Source of the DNA: Portulaca oleracea
Taxonomy: Eukaryota; Streptophyta; Magnoliopsida; Caryophyllales; Portulacaceae
Assembly: GCA_029582165.1 (NCBI GenBank)
Contig: CM055868.1
Span: 22,269,891-22,333,890, forward strand
Direction: 5' to 3'
Length of the DNA stretch: 64,000 bases
In this document: positions 1 through 10,329 of the stretch, one piece after another
Layout: each line of letters begins with the position of its first letter
Numbering within the stretch: the stretch's first letter is position 1
Translations under genes and position numbers: made by a program
Notes under the pieces: generated by a model
What the model was told of the DNA's origin: nothing
What the model saw: only the letters and a program-made list of their open reading frames with translations
The model's database searches: none

Positions 1-189
1 TACGCCAAACTAGGGGCTTGTCGTACATCATCATAGGTTTGCAAGCAATCAAGGTCATCTACATGAGAATCCAAGAAGAACATCATTCAGGCCTAACACC
101 TTCGTCATTTTTCCTTGTCCCATGGACCGAAATGTTTCTCATCCAGAATTTTCCTGAAATTCCCCACAAGTGGCCTTAATTCTTAGGAA

Positions 190-305
190 GTCATTGTCTT
201 AGGAAAAGCATTGTCCAAAAAAAAAGAGTTATTGTCTTAGGAGATCATTGTCCCAGAACGTCATTGTCTTAGGAAAGCATTGTCCTCGAAAGTCATTGTC
301 TAAAT
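190..305 (+). repeat. Short tandem array in G
   Basis: About seven irregular units of roughly 15-20 bp built on TCATTGTCTTAGGA. Units differ by small indels. It is the first of several unrelated arrays in the 3' region of G. Confidence 0.7.
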
Positions 306-725
306 AAAGAGTCGAGGGGTTACCTGCATATAGAATTGCATGTTTAGAATCATAAAGCCTCATGTGTGTGTCGTGTCTAAGCATAATAGGTTTGCATTGC
401 ATCCATAAAGTGTGTCAAAATCACATGGAGTTAGTTTGTCTTGCATAGAGTTAGTCTGTCATGCATAAAGTCAATAGTCATGCATAAATGCATAGTTGCA
501 TAAAAAAAATGCATTGTTTGTACAAGAGTCCAGTAACATGTATGCCTGCATATCAGAAAAAAAGACGACAAAGAAGGGCCACATCATTCCAGAATGCAGC
601 ACTGGGGGCTGGTTGAGCCCATATGTCATCTCATTCAGGAAAGGTTTCTTATCACCAACAGCAAGATTAGAGCAACCTCTAATCCAACTCTTGCGGGTCA
701 AGCTAGCATCCAATCAAGTCATAAA

Positions 726-1110
726 TCGATTGTCCGACACGAAGGACAAAATCTTCCTCCCCCAGACACGAATGGCGATTGTCTGACACGAAGGATATAC
801 TCATCATTTGCCAGACACGATTGGCGACTGTCCGATACGAAGGGCAGAATCTTCATCATCCGCTAGACACGAATTGCGACTGTCCGACACGAAGGATAGA
901 ATCTCCATCATCCGCTAGACACGAATGGCGACTGTCTGACACGAAGGACAAAATCCTCATCATCCGCCAGACACGAATGGCAATTGTCCAACACGAAGGA
1001 CAAAATCTTTCTCATCCAGACACGAATGACAATTGTCCGACATGAAGGACAACATCCTCTTCAGCCAAACACGAATGGCACCTGCCCAACACCAAGGGCA
1101 GATTCTTCAC
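726..1110 (+). repeat. Tandem array of about 50-60 bp units in G
   Basis: Seven to eight diverged units. Each has the pattern TGTCCGACACGAAGGACA, a short C/T/A-rich stretch, then CAGACACGAATGGC. Inside each unit GTCC and GGAC form a small hyphenated inverted repeat. Unit lengths vary, so it is an old array. The spacers are themselves repeats and no cas genes exist, so this is not CRISPR. Confidence 0.85.
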
Positions 1111-1589
1111 ATGACTGATACGGATCGGCGACTGGGTGAAATTTAAGAATCTATGTTCCCCCAGTTGATTTCCAAACTCATGCAACCATGAGCAAAGATG
1201 ATGTTGGCATCTATGCGCTTAAAGAAATATTTGAAGTATCATTTACTTTGAATTCAACTTAAAGTGCTGAAACAAGCTGTAGTATGCAAGTTGTTTCAAC
1301 AACAACATGCTATAAAAATAAGCTTGTAGAAGAAATAAAGCATCTCGAGGAATAAGAGTGGAAGAAGGCATCACTTCTTAGTAAAAGCTGAGAATAAAAA
1401 AAAATAAGAAAATCCAAAAAACAAGAAAAAGGCTAAGAAGAAGCTCCAATTTGTAATCACAAGAGCTCGGTTCACACAGCCAACTGTCATGCCCTCATTT
1501 GCCTAGGCTCAGGTCTGATCGGCCTTGGGGCTATCCACAATATTTGTGACCAGATTTGTCTCTTGCATGGCCTGCAAAAGCTGGAGTGA

Positions 1590-1790
1590 ATGCAAAGATT
1601 CCTCTCTTCTCTCTAGTGTCCGGTCGGCCTAGGGAAAGAAGGAGCCTTTGTCTTTTCTCCATGCTTGATGCTAAGGGCCCGAGTGAATGTTAAGATTCCT
1701 CTCTTTTCTAGTGTCCGACCGGCCTAGGGAAAGGAGGAGCTTTGCCTTTTCTCCATGCTTGTTTCGAAGGGCTCAAGCATGCACATTTTC
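1590..1790 (+). repeat. Two-unit repeat of about 100 bp in G
   Basis: Two copies of a segment containing CTAGTGTCCGGTCGGCCTAG followed by a G/A-rich stretch and CTTTTCTCCATGCTTG. No coding signal. Confidence 0.7.
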
Positions 1791-1919
1791 AAGGACGAGC
1801 ATTGCTAAGTATGCCCAATAAGGAGGAGTGGTCTTCTCAAGAATAGAGCATCAAGTCCCCAAATAAGAGCATTTTCCCAATGATCATGCTGACATAATCT
1901 GAGGAAACTAAGAGCCATT

Positions 1920-2720
1920 GACATCGAGATCGATGAAGTCTCCAGGCATTGAATTGCCACCGAAAATCAAAATTAGAGCCACCAGCAGAGATCGGTGCAG
2001 TCTCAGCAATAAGAGTCGTCAACATCAGCTTCGATGAGATCTCAGGAATAAGTGCCACTGGTATCGTGTCCAGTGAAGTCTCATCGGTATAAAAAATTCC
2101 ATCATCATCAGAAAATCCAAAAACAGGGTAGCCAATCGGCGTAAGTCCCCATCGGCAATAGAGCCACCGACATTGAGATCAGTGAAGTCTCAACATCAGG
2201 GCCATCGACAGAGTTTCGGTGCAGCCCCTTTGGCCTCCAGCGTTGCGTCTGGTTGGTCGGCTTCCAGGGTTGCGTTTGGTTAGTCTGGCATCTGGCCTCG
2301 CGTCCAGTTTGTCAATATCATTGTCATCAACGGCTTCCAACCTCGGGTCTGGTAAGTCTCTGCATCTGGCCTCCCGTCTAGTTTGTCACCACTATCATCG
2401 TCATCATCAAAAAGACCAAAAACAGGGTTGCCAATCGGCGTAAGTCCCCATCAACATTAGAGCCACCGGCAGAGTTTCGGTGAAGCCTCAACAACCAGGG
2501 CCATCGGTAGAGTTTCGATGTAGTCCCAATCCTGAGTCACCGGCAGAGTTTCGGTGAAGTCTCAACCCCCAGGGCCATCGACATCGCGATCGGTGAAGTT
2601 CCTTGGCATTGAACACACCAACAATCATCAACATCGACATCGGGAAAGACTAGAAAATCAACACCAACATCCAAGACCCATCGACATCGTGTATGATGAA
2701 ATCTCTCCAACAAGTAAGGC
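1920..2720 (+). repeat. Degenerate array of 50-60 bp units in G
   Basis: Repeated variants of GCCATCGACAGAGTTTCGGTG followed by AAGTCTCAAC. The units are diverged and mixed with unique sequence. The overlapping open frames are by-products of the repeat. Confidence 0.65.
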
Positions 2721-2968
2721 GCCATTGTCACCTGAGATCACCTATCGGCGCAAGTTCGCCAACCGCGACGCAGGACTTAGCTTCCAAGTGTCAGCCCACA
2801 CCTTCAAGTAGGGGTGCCTTCAGCACCCAGGATCACTTCGAGGAGGACGTCATCCAACGCCTGAGACCATTCCAAGTAGAGCATCATTCTTGCTCGAGAT
2901 CATCATCAAAGAGGCGCACGCTGCCACAACTGTGATGCAAGACTCAACTTCCAAGCATCACCCTAGGC

Positions 2969-3085
2969 TTTGCAATCCAAAGTTGTATCTACAGGCTTTG
3001 CAATCCAAAGTCGTATCTACAGGCTTTGCAATCCAAAGTCATATCTACAAGCTTTGCAATCCAAAGACATATCCCAACCGGTGTC
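2969..3085 (+). repeat. 28-bp tandem repeat, four copies, next to the G PPT
   Basis: Four consecutive near-identical units starting CTTTGCAATCCAAAG and ending TATCTACAGG. CTTTG and CAAAG make a short inverted repeat in each unit. The array lies about 50 bp before the polypurine tract. Confidence 0.9.
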
Positions 3086-3130
3086 CATCAAATTAAGTCT
3101 ACTTTGATTTTCGTCCTATCCAGGACCCAA

Positions 3131-3147
3131 TCAAAGTGGGGGCTCTG
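3131..3147 (+). other. Polypurine tract of G
   Basis: CAAAGTGGGGGCTCTG immediately precedes the LTR start. The same tract with the same flanking phrase (CGTCCTAT..GGAC..GATCAAAGTGGGGG) precedes the C LTR at 29661, and on the minus strand the H LTR at 36455-36475, so it is the plus-strand primer site of this lineage. Confidence 0.8.
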
Positions 3148-3576
3148 TGTAGACATCGGATTTTGGTACCTAAATATATAGGGTATCTATATAAACTGAA
3201 GCAAAAATAAAGAAGAAGAAGCCAGTTGATAAGCTAATTCAGACACGGGATTTTAGCATAGATTTTATATACTTTTAAATGTAGTTTTTTAAATATTTTT
3301 TAATGTATTTTTAGCTAGAAAATAAGGAAATTAGGGAAGCCAAAGCCGAAGCCAGAAGACTCCCATGCATGCACTCTACATGCTCGAGTTTATGTGGGAA
3401 TTGCATGCACAACCTTTACGTAATTAAAATAATAAATTCAGCCATGCATGAGCGACGTAAAGGTGACATGCAAAGAAGCTCCAAGAGGTCTCAAGTTCAA
3501 AGCCTAGCAAAAGCATCCAAAATCATCTCATAAACATCAAATAAAGCCCCACCGTCCAAGAGTATGAACATACTAA
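3148..3576 (+). mobile_element. G 3' LTR, truncated
   Basis: Begins TGTAGACATCGGATTTTGG. Only about 430 bp of U3 remain before the sequence switches to the LTR of element E near 3577. The U3 piece carries several CATGCATG or CATGCA palindromes (around 3364, 3404 and 3442), the core of the plant RY motif bound by B3-domain factors. No TATA box is left in the fragment. Confidence 0.65.
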
Positions 3577-3597
3577 CTTTGAAAGGCTACAAGCCTA

Positions 3598-3608
3598 GCT
3601 ATTTATAC
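3598..3608 (-). promoter_or_regulatory. TATA box of E LTR
   Basis: GTATAAATAGC on the minus strand. Equivalent boxes occur at 18698-18708 and 58552-58562 in the other E-family LTRs. Confidence 0.65.
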
Positions 3609-3876
3609 TACTATAGTCCTATATGGACTGGGACTCTCCTAGTTAGCGTGTAAGCCAAGGGGTTCTACTACTAGACGCCTAAGATAACTATCTCTTCCTT
3701 GGATTAGGACTCCTTAGTTTAAGAGGAGTTAGTTATAACAACCTTATCCTAATAGGACTTGGCTTTCCTAATCCAAGATGGATTAGTTACAAAATAATCC
3801 AACCTTATCTAGGATAATAACAACCAAAATTGGCGCCAAAGCTATCCTCCAGACGCCACACACACATGCACAAACC

Positions 3877-3920
3877 TTCTAGAACATTCTAGAACACCTT
3901 AGAACATTCTAGACTATTCT
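3877..3920 (-). promoter_or_regulatory. Heat-shock element array in E LTR
   Basis: TTCTAGAACATTCTAGAA at 3877-3894 is a perfect run of alternating TTC and GAA modules spaced by 2 nt (nTTCnnGAAnnTTCnnGAA), followed by two partial repeats up to 3920. This is the canonical HSF site. It lies about 270 bp upstream of the TATA box on the element's strand. Confidence 0.8.
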
Positions 3921-4175
3921 AGACTCATATGACTTGATGCTCAAGTTTATATAACTTAGTTGGCATCTTACACGACTCTAGATAGTATAAAAATAATATA
4001 AATCACACTAAAAACAATTAAAAAGTTTAAATGTGACTTCTACATCCAAAAGACCAAAACTGTGAAATTCAAAACTAAAATGATGAAAATGTGAAATTCA
4101 CTTTGGACTCTGAAGTGGGCCTTTGGACGTGAACTTTGACTTCCTTGGAGCTTGATTGACGTAGCCTTGATCCCT

Positions 4176-4523
4176 CTAGGATGTTTGGACATCCTCTTGC
4201 CATATGAGGCACATGATGTGAAAGGGCCTTCGGGCTTCTACCTTAAACAGAATCTCCCTCCTTGGGCCGAGGTTAGTTAGACTTCTTTCCTGAAGGGCCC
4301 TATCTTTATACTTATATTTCACTTGGGCCTTCTTGAATGGGCTTTGGGGAGTAGGCGTGGGCTGATTTCCATCATTCCCCCCTTGTTGAAAGAAGTTTGT
4401 CCTCAAACTTAGAGGTGCAAGTTCAAAGACTTCAGTTGGCCCAACTGCAATTTCCATGTGAATTAGGACCTTCACATGAATCATGAACTCTTCAGTAATC
4501 TTCACGTGAATCAGCACCTTCAC
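4176..4523 (-). pseudogene. E: terminal polyprotein ORF running into the 3' LTR
   Basis: The minus-strand frame contains LRTNFFQQGGNDG, the hallmark C-terminal motif just before the LTR in CRM-like Ty3/gypsy elements (LRTNPFEEGGND-type). The motif overlaps the polypurine tract (CAAGGGGGGAA at 4375-4385), and the frame then continues about 66 codons into the LTR. Upstream of it in E there is no integrase or RT, only degenerate sequence, so E joins a gag-pro front to a pol tail. The ORF start given is only the first in-frame start codon. Confidence 0.6.
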
Positions 4524-4649
4524 GTGAACTGTGATTTCCTTAATGGTGTGAAAGATTCGATCTTTCTCACTCTTGCTATGTATGAATGTGTCACTAAAAC
4601 ACTTGCTGATGAAGGACTTCAGAACCTAATTCATAAGTCTCATAATAGT

Positions 4650-6006
4650 TGATGGAGACCATCCAGCAAGTCCAGCAACAACTCAAGTGTCACCAGCCAG
4701 TTTAGATCAGGAGGAGGAAGATGATTCAGCAACAGCAACAGCACGAGAAACTTCTTCATCATCTTCATCACCCAAGAAAGATCAGGAAGCAGCTTCAGCA
4801 CCAGCAATAACAGCCACAAGCCTTGCTAAACCACACTCAGCAACTGTTCGAACATTTTCAGCAGAAACAGCAGGCTTCCGTCCAGCTCAACAGCAGTTCA
4901 GGAGTTCTACAGCAACCACCATCCCACCAACTTCATCCATCCAGACTTTCTACACCTTGGTAAGGCAAGTCCTGGCCAGCACAACCACTCATCCCACCAG
5001 CATTGGCCATCCAGGTCAATTTCAGTTCCCAGCACAAACAGTCCAAGCAGGCCTCTTCCTCAATTCTGTATCTATGAATTGAGTGAGATTCAGCACAAGT
5101 TCCCCATGAGTTTTTTGTTCCTTGACATGCATTTTCTAAGGGCAAGTCAAGTCCTAGCATGATCGAGTAAGAAAGCATCAAGTTCTGAGCACGAACAAGC
5201 GACCTTCCGAGGTTATGCATTATCGCTTTTCCGAATCCCACCCTGTTAACGTATTTTGATGCAGCTACAATGAGGGTTAACTAAGTCTTTTCCAGCCTTC
5301 CTTAAGCTATTGAGGTTATGTCTAGCTTAAGAAAGCCCAGGAAACTTACTGAGATAACTCAGTTTTACCCCCCAGCTAGGAAAGGCTCTGATTGGCTGAA
5401 ATTGCCAACCCATTGGAGTTTGGTCCAATCAGAAGCAAGCTTTGTTTTTCTTTTCGTTTTCAATTGTATTCCGAAGATATTAGCTAGACTAAGAGTTAAT
5501 ACGATGTATTTAGTTTAGTTCTACAGCTAGCTTAGAAGGGAGATTAGCAGGTTGCTTAAATTAAGTGCCTCTAATCAAACTGCTTTAGATTAGCTATATA
5601 TAGTGATGTATTCAGCTGCTTAAGAACACAATCAGTGATATTTCAATAGCATTCTGAGTGCCAAAGTTGAGCCTCTTGTTTGTGAGTGTCATCAAACTCT
5701 CAATTGGTTAAATATACTTCAGTTTCCAGGACCTGGCAAGCCTGGTGGTGTGTGTAGAGCTTGCTTGCTTAAATAGTGGTGAGTCTGTATTTGTTGAGGT
5801 AACCAAGTCCCTGCCCTTGTGATCATTCTGTGGTGTGTCTGTATCAGATTGAACATAAGTCTATCCTTTTATTTCCTTATTGGGTTGTCATCCATTTCAG
5901 CTAATTGCATCCAATTAGCTTTGTTTTAAAACCTCAACTGCAAGTGTGATTCCGTGTGGTGTATTGTAAGTTCTATACTCTGATCTTTGGGAGCTTGCAT
6001 ACATCA
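4650..6006 (+). repeat. D 5' LTR
   Basis: TGATGGAGACCATCC...CTTGCATACATCA. It contains an open frame at 4687-5082 that corresponds to the C-terminal extension read from the 3' LTR. Hyphenated inverted repeats lie at 5301-5331 (arms CTTAAGCTA/TAGCTTAAG) and near 5389-5430 (GATTGG/CCAATC). The TATA box is CTATATATA near 5594-5602. Confidence 0.9.
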
Positions 6007-6009
6007 TCA

Positions 6010-6021
6010 TGTAATCAGAGC
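6010..6021 (+). other. D primer binding site (iMet-like)
   Basis: TGTAATCAGAGC, four bases after the LTR end; two mismatches from TGGTATCAGAGC, the complement of the plant initiator tRNA-Met 3' end. Confidence 0.6.
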
Positions 6022-6062
6022 ATTGTGTTCTTTCTTGGAGTGTGTTTGCTTGTTTTAGTAAA

Positions 6063-9000
6063 ATGGCTGGAACTAGTAAAACACCACAGGAAGTCTTAGA
6101 ACAAAATCTGATAGAGAAGGAAGAAGTAGAACATAAAATGAATTTTTTGAGTGAGCAGTTGAATTATTATATGAGATTGCATATACATAAGTTGAATAAG
6201 GAGACTGATGATGAGATGGAGGAAGGAGAAGGTGAGAATCCTTTTAGTAGGACAGGGAGAGGAGGTCGAGGTCCTAGGCCTACACCCATAAGAAGGAGGA
6301 GGGTTAGGAGGTCACCTAGGATCAGTGAACTTGAGGAGAATAGTGAAAGTGAAAGAGAAGTAAAGAGGGAAGATAGGAGGGTTGAAAAGCTTGATTTCAA
6401 GATTGAAATACCTGAGTTTGCAGGAGAGTTAGACCATGATGTTTTCCTAGATTGGTTACAGACAGTAGAGAGGGTCTTTGACTTAAAGGAGGTTACAGAA
6501 GAGAATAAGGTGAAGTTAGTAGCTTTAAAACTAAAGAAATATGCCTCTACTTGGTTGACTAATCTGAAGAAGAGGAAAAAGGAGATTGGAGAAGACAGGG
6601 TGAGCACTTGGAGAAAGATGAGACAGAAGTTGAAGAAGAAATTCCTTCCAGACAACTACATGAAAGAAAATTACTTCAAGTTGCAGCATTTTGTGCAAGG
6701 CAGCGAATCTGTGGAAGAATATACAAAAGAGTTTGAGCATTTGCTTTGGAAATGTAACATGCAAGAGAATGAAGTGCAAACTTACATCAGATATCTTGCA
6801 GGTTTAAATGAGAGTATCAGGAACATTGTTGAGCTGCAGGTCTATGATTCCCTTGATGAGCTGAGCTCATTGGTTCACAAAGTGGAGTAGCAGAAGAAAG
6901 CTCGAGCAAAGGACTACATCAGCAGCAGGTACCCAGCCAAGCCTTACACTCAAACCAAGCCCAATCCATACAGCAAGCCTTATATTTCCCCACAAAAAGC
7001 CTATCCACCCTTACCCCCACCTCAAGCCAGATATCCAGCCCCAAGACCCTCACAAAATCAGCCACAAAATTCCCCACAAAGAACCCCAACCCCTGCTAGC
7101 AAAGCCTACCCAGAAAGAAGATGCTTCAAGTGCCAAGGACTTGGGCATATAGCATCTGAATGTCCCAAAAGGAGAGCAGTCACATTGGCTGAGTTTCAAG
7201 CAGCTCTTTTGCTTGATCCTGCACCTTTTGATGAGGAAGAGAAATATGAAGAGCCCCATGGAGACCTTGTATATGATGAGGAGGAGGTTGAAGCAGGACC
7301 TGATGAAGGAGAGATGCTTGTGATAAGGAGGATCTTGAGCAGTTCAACAGTAGATGAAGCAGCAGAGAAAAGGGAGAATATTTTCCACACCAGGTGCACA
7401 GTTGGTGGGGAAATTTGCTCCTTGATCATTGATGGAGGCCGTTGCACCAATGCAGCCTCTGAAACCATGGTGAAGAATCTCAATTTGGCTACCAGCATTC
7501 ATCCAGCCCCCTATACCATACAGTGGTTGAACTAAAGTAAAGGTATCAGGATTTCTTCTAGATGCCTTGTTAATTTCTCAATTGGTTCAGCTTATAGAGA
7601 TGAAGTTTGGTGTGATGTGATTCCTATGGATGCCTGTCACCTATTGTTAGGAAGGCCTTGGATGTATGACAGATCTGTTAGTCATGGTGGGAGAGAAAAT
7701 ACATATTCCCTTTGCCTAAGCCACAAAAAGATCACCCTTACCCCTCTTAGACCATCCCAGCTCACAAAAAGACCTAAAAACCTTATTTTTGAGCCTACTC
7801 TTGATGTCCTTTTGACAGCTGAACAACATAAGTTCAGTGAACAAAGTGGACTCATTTTGATAGACATTGAGGAAGACCTACCCCCACAAAATAACCATCC
7901 CCTTTTTCAGCCTATCCTAAACCAGTATCAGCATGTCTTTCCTGAAGAGATTCCCCCAGGCCTACCCCCAAAGGGAGACATATAACACAAAATAGATCTT
8001 GTTCCAAGATCTATTCTACCCAACAAACCTGCCTACAGAATGACCCCAGTTGAGACAAATGAGATTCAAAGACAGGTTGATGAATTATTGGAGAAGGGTA
8101 TGATAAGGGAAAGCCTGATCCCCTGTGCAGTACCAGCCTTGTTGGTACCTAAGAAGGATGGCAGACAAAGAATGTGTATTGATTGTAGAGCTATTAACAA
8201 GGTAACTGTTAAGTACAGGTATCCAATCCCAAGGCTTGAAGATATGCTTGATGAACTGCATGGCTCAGTGGTGTTTTCCAAGATTGATCTGAGAAGTGGC
8301 TACTACTAGATCAGGATATGTGAAGGAGATGAATGGAAGACAACTTTCAAGACCAAAAGAGGGTTATTTGAGTGGTTAGTCATGCCTTTTGGCCTAACCA
8401 ATGCACCATCTACATTGATGAGGCTAATGAATCAAATTCTAAAGCCATTGATTGGTAAGTATGTTGTTGTCTATTTTGATGACATACTTATTTACAGTCA
8501 ATCTGAATTGGAGCATGTTAACCAATTAAAGAGTGTGATGGAGACATTGAGCAGGGAGCAGTTATATGGGAATTTAAAGAAGTGTCAATTCTTTGCAAGC
8601 CAAGTCTCTTTTCTTGGCTACATTGTGACAGCAGCAGGTATCCAAGTGGATGAGGAAAAGGTCAAGGCAATCAGGGAGTGGCCTATTCCCAGTTCAATTC
8701 AGCAAATTAGAAGTTTTCATGGTTTAGCTTCATTTTACAGAAGGTTTGTGAGGAATTTTAGCACCGTCCTAGCCCCTATGACAAAGCTAGTGAAGGGCAA
8801 AAGTTTCTCTTGGACTCCAGCAGCACAAAGAGCCTTTGAAGAACTTAAGAGGCAGCTTAATTCAGCACCAGTTCTAGCTTTACCAAGCTTCTCTAAGGTC
8901 TTTGAAGTAGAGTGTCATGCTTCAGGTGTTGGCATAGGAGCAGTCCTGACCCAAGAAAGCAAACCTGTTGCCTACTTCAGTGAGAAATGGAATGATGCCA

Positions 9001-9242
9001 AGAGGAGATACAACACCTATGATAAAGAGTTGTATGCTATCATAAAAGCTCTACAACACTGGAGGCACTACCTAATTGGAGCTGAGTTCATATTGCACAA
9101 TGATCATGAAGCCTTGAAATTCATTCAAGGGCAGCACAAACTCAACACCAGGCATGCTGCTTGGGTAGAGTTTATGCAGCAGTTCCATTTCATGATCCAT
9201 CACAAGTCAGGGAAGCTAAACAAGGGAGCTGATGCTCTTTCA
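6063..9242 (+). pseudogene. D gag-protease-RT-RNase H (5' part of polyprotein)
   Basis: Likely start ATG 6063 (MAGTSKTPQEVL). In order: Gag with the retrotransposon capsid core (about 6390-6890, FLDWLQTVERVFDL, KFLPDNYM), zinc knuckle CFKCQGLGHIASEC (about 7125-7170), protease with LIIDGG (about 7420), RT with [11 protein letters not shown] and the catalytic [11 protein letters not shown] (about 8470), RNase H with [15 protein letters not shown] (about 8910) ending NKGADALS where J inserted. All pieces share one frame, interrupted by TAG 6888, TAA 7533, TAA 7983 and TAG 8307, each explicable as a Gln codon changed C to T. It would copy genomic RNA into cDNA in cytoplasmic particles if intact. 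Confidence 0.9.
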
Positions 9243-10246
9243 CCCCTCAAGGATGTTACCTTAGTGACTGGATCGGTTTTGAATAAAAGCCAAAATTCAT
9301 CTAGCTAGAAAAGTTGTGATACGAAAGAGGCTGAAGGACATTTACGTCAAGAGGCTGAAGGACATTTACGTCAAGCATCTCAAGGACGTTCATGTCAAGC
9401 ACGAAAGACAAAAAGAGCAAAGAAACAGGGAAGTTAATTCTAGAAACTGAGTCATCTGATTCTCTTTGTCTATTCTCTAACCAGACTAATTCGATTGCTC
9501 TATATGCATTGCAGGAAATAATCGAGCAAGAGTTTGGAAAGAAAAACAAGATCTTTCAATCCGGAAATCTTGCACAAAATGAAGCAAATTTGGAAAACTC
9601 AAAAAGGAAGGAAGATTTCGTCTAGAGGAAAGTAGAAGCAAATCAGAGCAAGGAGGATCCTTTCTTCAACGGATACAAGCAGCAACAATCACACATAAAT
9701 AGGAAAGACCAAGCACGAATTGAATTAACGGTTCCAAGTGAAGAAATCGGGTGTTACCAAACCAGAGGGTGCTCTGTTTTGAGTTATTTTCTTCGTGTAG
9801 AAAAGTTGTGTTCGGTGAGAAATTAGTGGTTTAGTGTAATCAATCCTTAACGGAAATAGGTTTGATTGATACTTGTGTAATCGATTCCTAGACGGACTTA
9901 GGATCGATCGAGCTAAAATACCAAAGGTTGAATTTGGTGTGTGTTGTTTTCCAGAAAATAAGAAGCGTCCTTGAAAGGCGCTTGGTTCTCTGCTGTAAAC
10001 CTAAGATCCTTCACCTTAGATTATTCTGTGTACAACCTAAGGACATTCACCTTAGGTTGCTCTGCTTCATACTGTTTTAGTATAATAAAGGAAGTTAGTC
10101 AGTTTATGCTTATTGTCCTTTATCATACTTCTGCATTATATTGAATCTTAATCTAACTAGATTAAGAACCTAACGTCATTTACAAGTTGATTATTTGTGC
10201 AGAGAATTTTCATAACCCTATTCACCCCCCCTCTAGGGTTCTTTCA
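9243..10246 (+). repeat. J 5' LTR
   Basis: Near-identical to 12368-13336. Contains a repeated 25-bp unit GAGGCTGAAGGACATTTACG, whose TTACGTCAA holds a TGACG core on the other strand, a possible TATA (ACACATAAATAGG near 9691), and a perfect 9-bp-arm hairpin at 10033-10059 (CAACCTAAG/CTTAGGTTG). Compared with the 3' copy it has about 40 extra bp around 9836-9880, where a GTAATC..TCCT phrase is duplicated. Confidence 0.9.
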
Positions 10247-10248
10247 AT

Positions 10249-10260
10249 TGGTATCAGAGC
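10249..10260 (+). other. J primer binding site
   Basis: TGGTATCAGAGC, an exact complement of the initiator tRNA-Met 3' end, two bases after the LTR. Confidence 0.9.
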
Positions 10261-10329
10261 TTGGTCCACTGAAGATTCAGAGACTAACCGCTGTGTGGTA
10301 AAGATCACGGCTGGGATCGAAGATGGTGA

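Larger units (their letters stand above)
1..3147 (+). mobile_element. Element G: 3' internal region of a Tat/Ogre-type LTR retrotransposon
   Basis: No protein domain is recognisable here. The stretch is a chain of different tandem arrays ending in a G-rich polypurine tract and an LTR that starts TGTAGACATCGG. This layout (repeat-rich 3' untranslated region, PPT AAAGTGGGGGCTC, LTR beginning TGTAGACA) matches the 3' end of elements C and H in this window and is typical of the plant Tat lineage. The 5' part of the element lies outside the window. Short open frames here are repeat-derived and have no support as genes. Confidence 0.7.
3577..4374 (-). mobile_element. Element E 3' LTR, truncated (minus strand)
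   Basis: On the minus strand this LTR starts TGATGGAAATCAGCCCACGC at 4374 and runs down to 3577, where G begins. It matches the other E-family LTRs at 17960-18892 and 58227-59276, for example through the shared TCCTATATGGAC and ATTAGGACTCCTTA blocks. It contains a heat-shock element array and a TATA box. The U5 end is missing. Confidence 0.75.

Noticed and set aside
726..1110. Regular repeats resembling a CRISPR array
   Set aside because: Units are diverged, spacers are repeats too, there are no cas genes and the context is a plant retroelement 3' region.
4687..5082. Independent gene in the D 5' LTR
   Set aside because: It is the LTR copy of the C-terminal extension of the D polyprotein and has no separate start signal.
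6167..6655. 162-codon antisense open frame over D gag
   Set aside because: It is the shadow of the capsid coding sequence; the sense strand carries the conserved Gag motifs.
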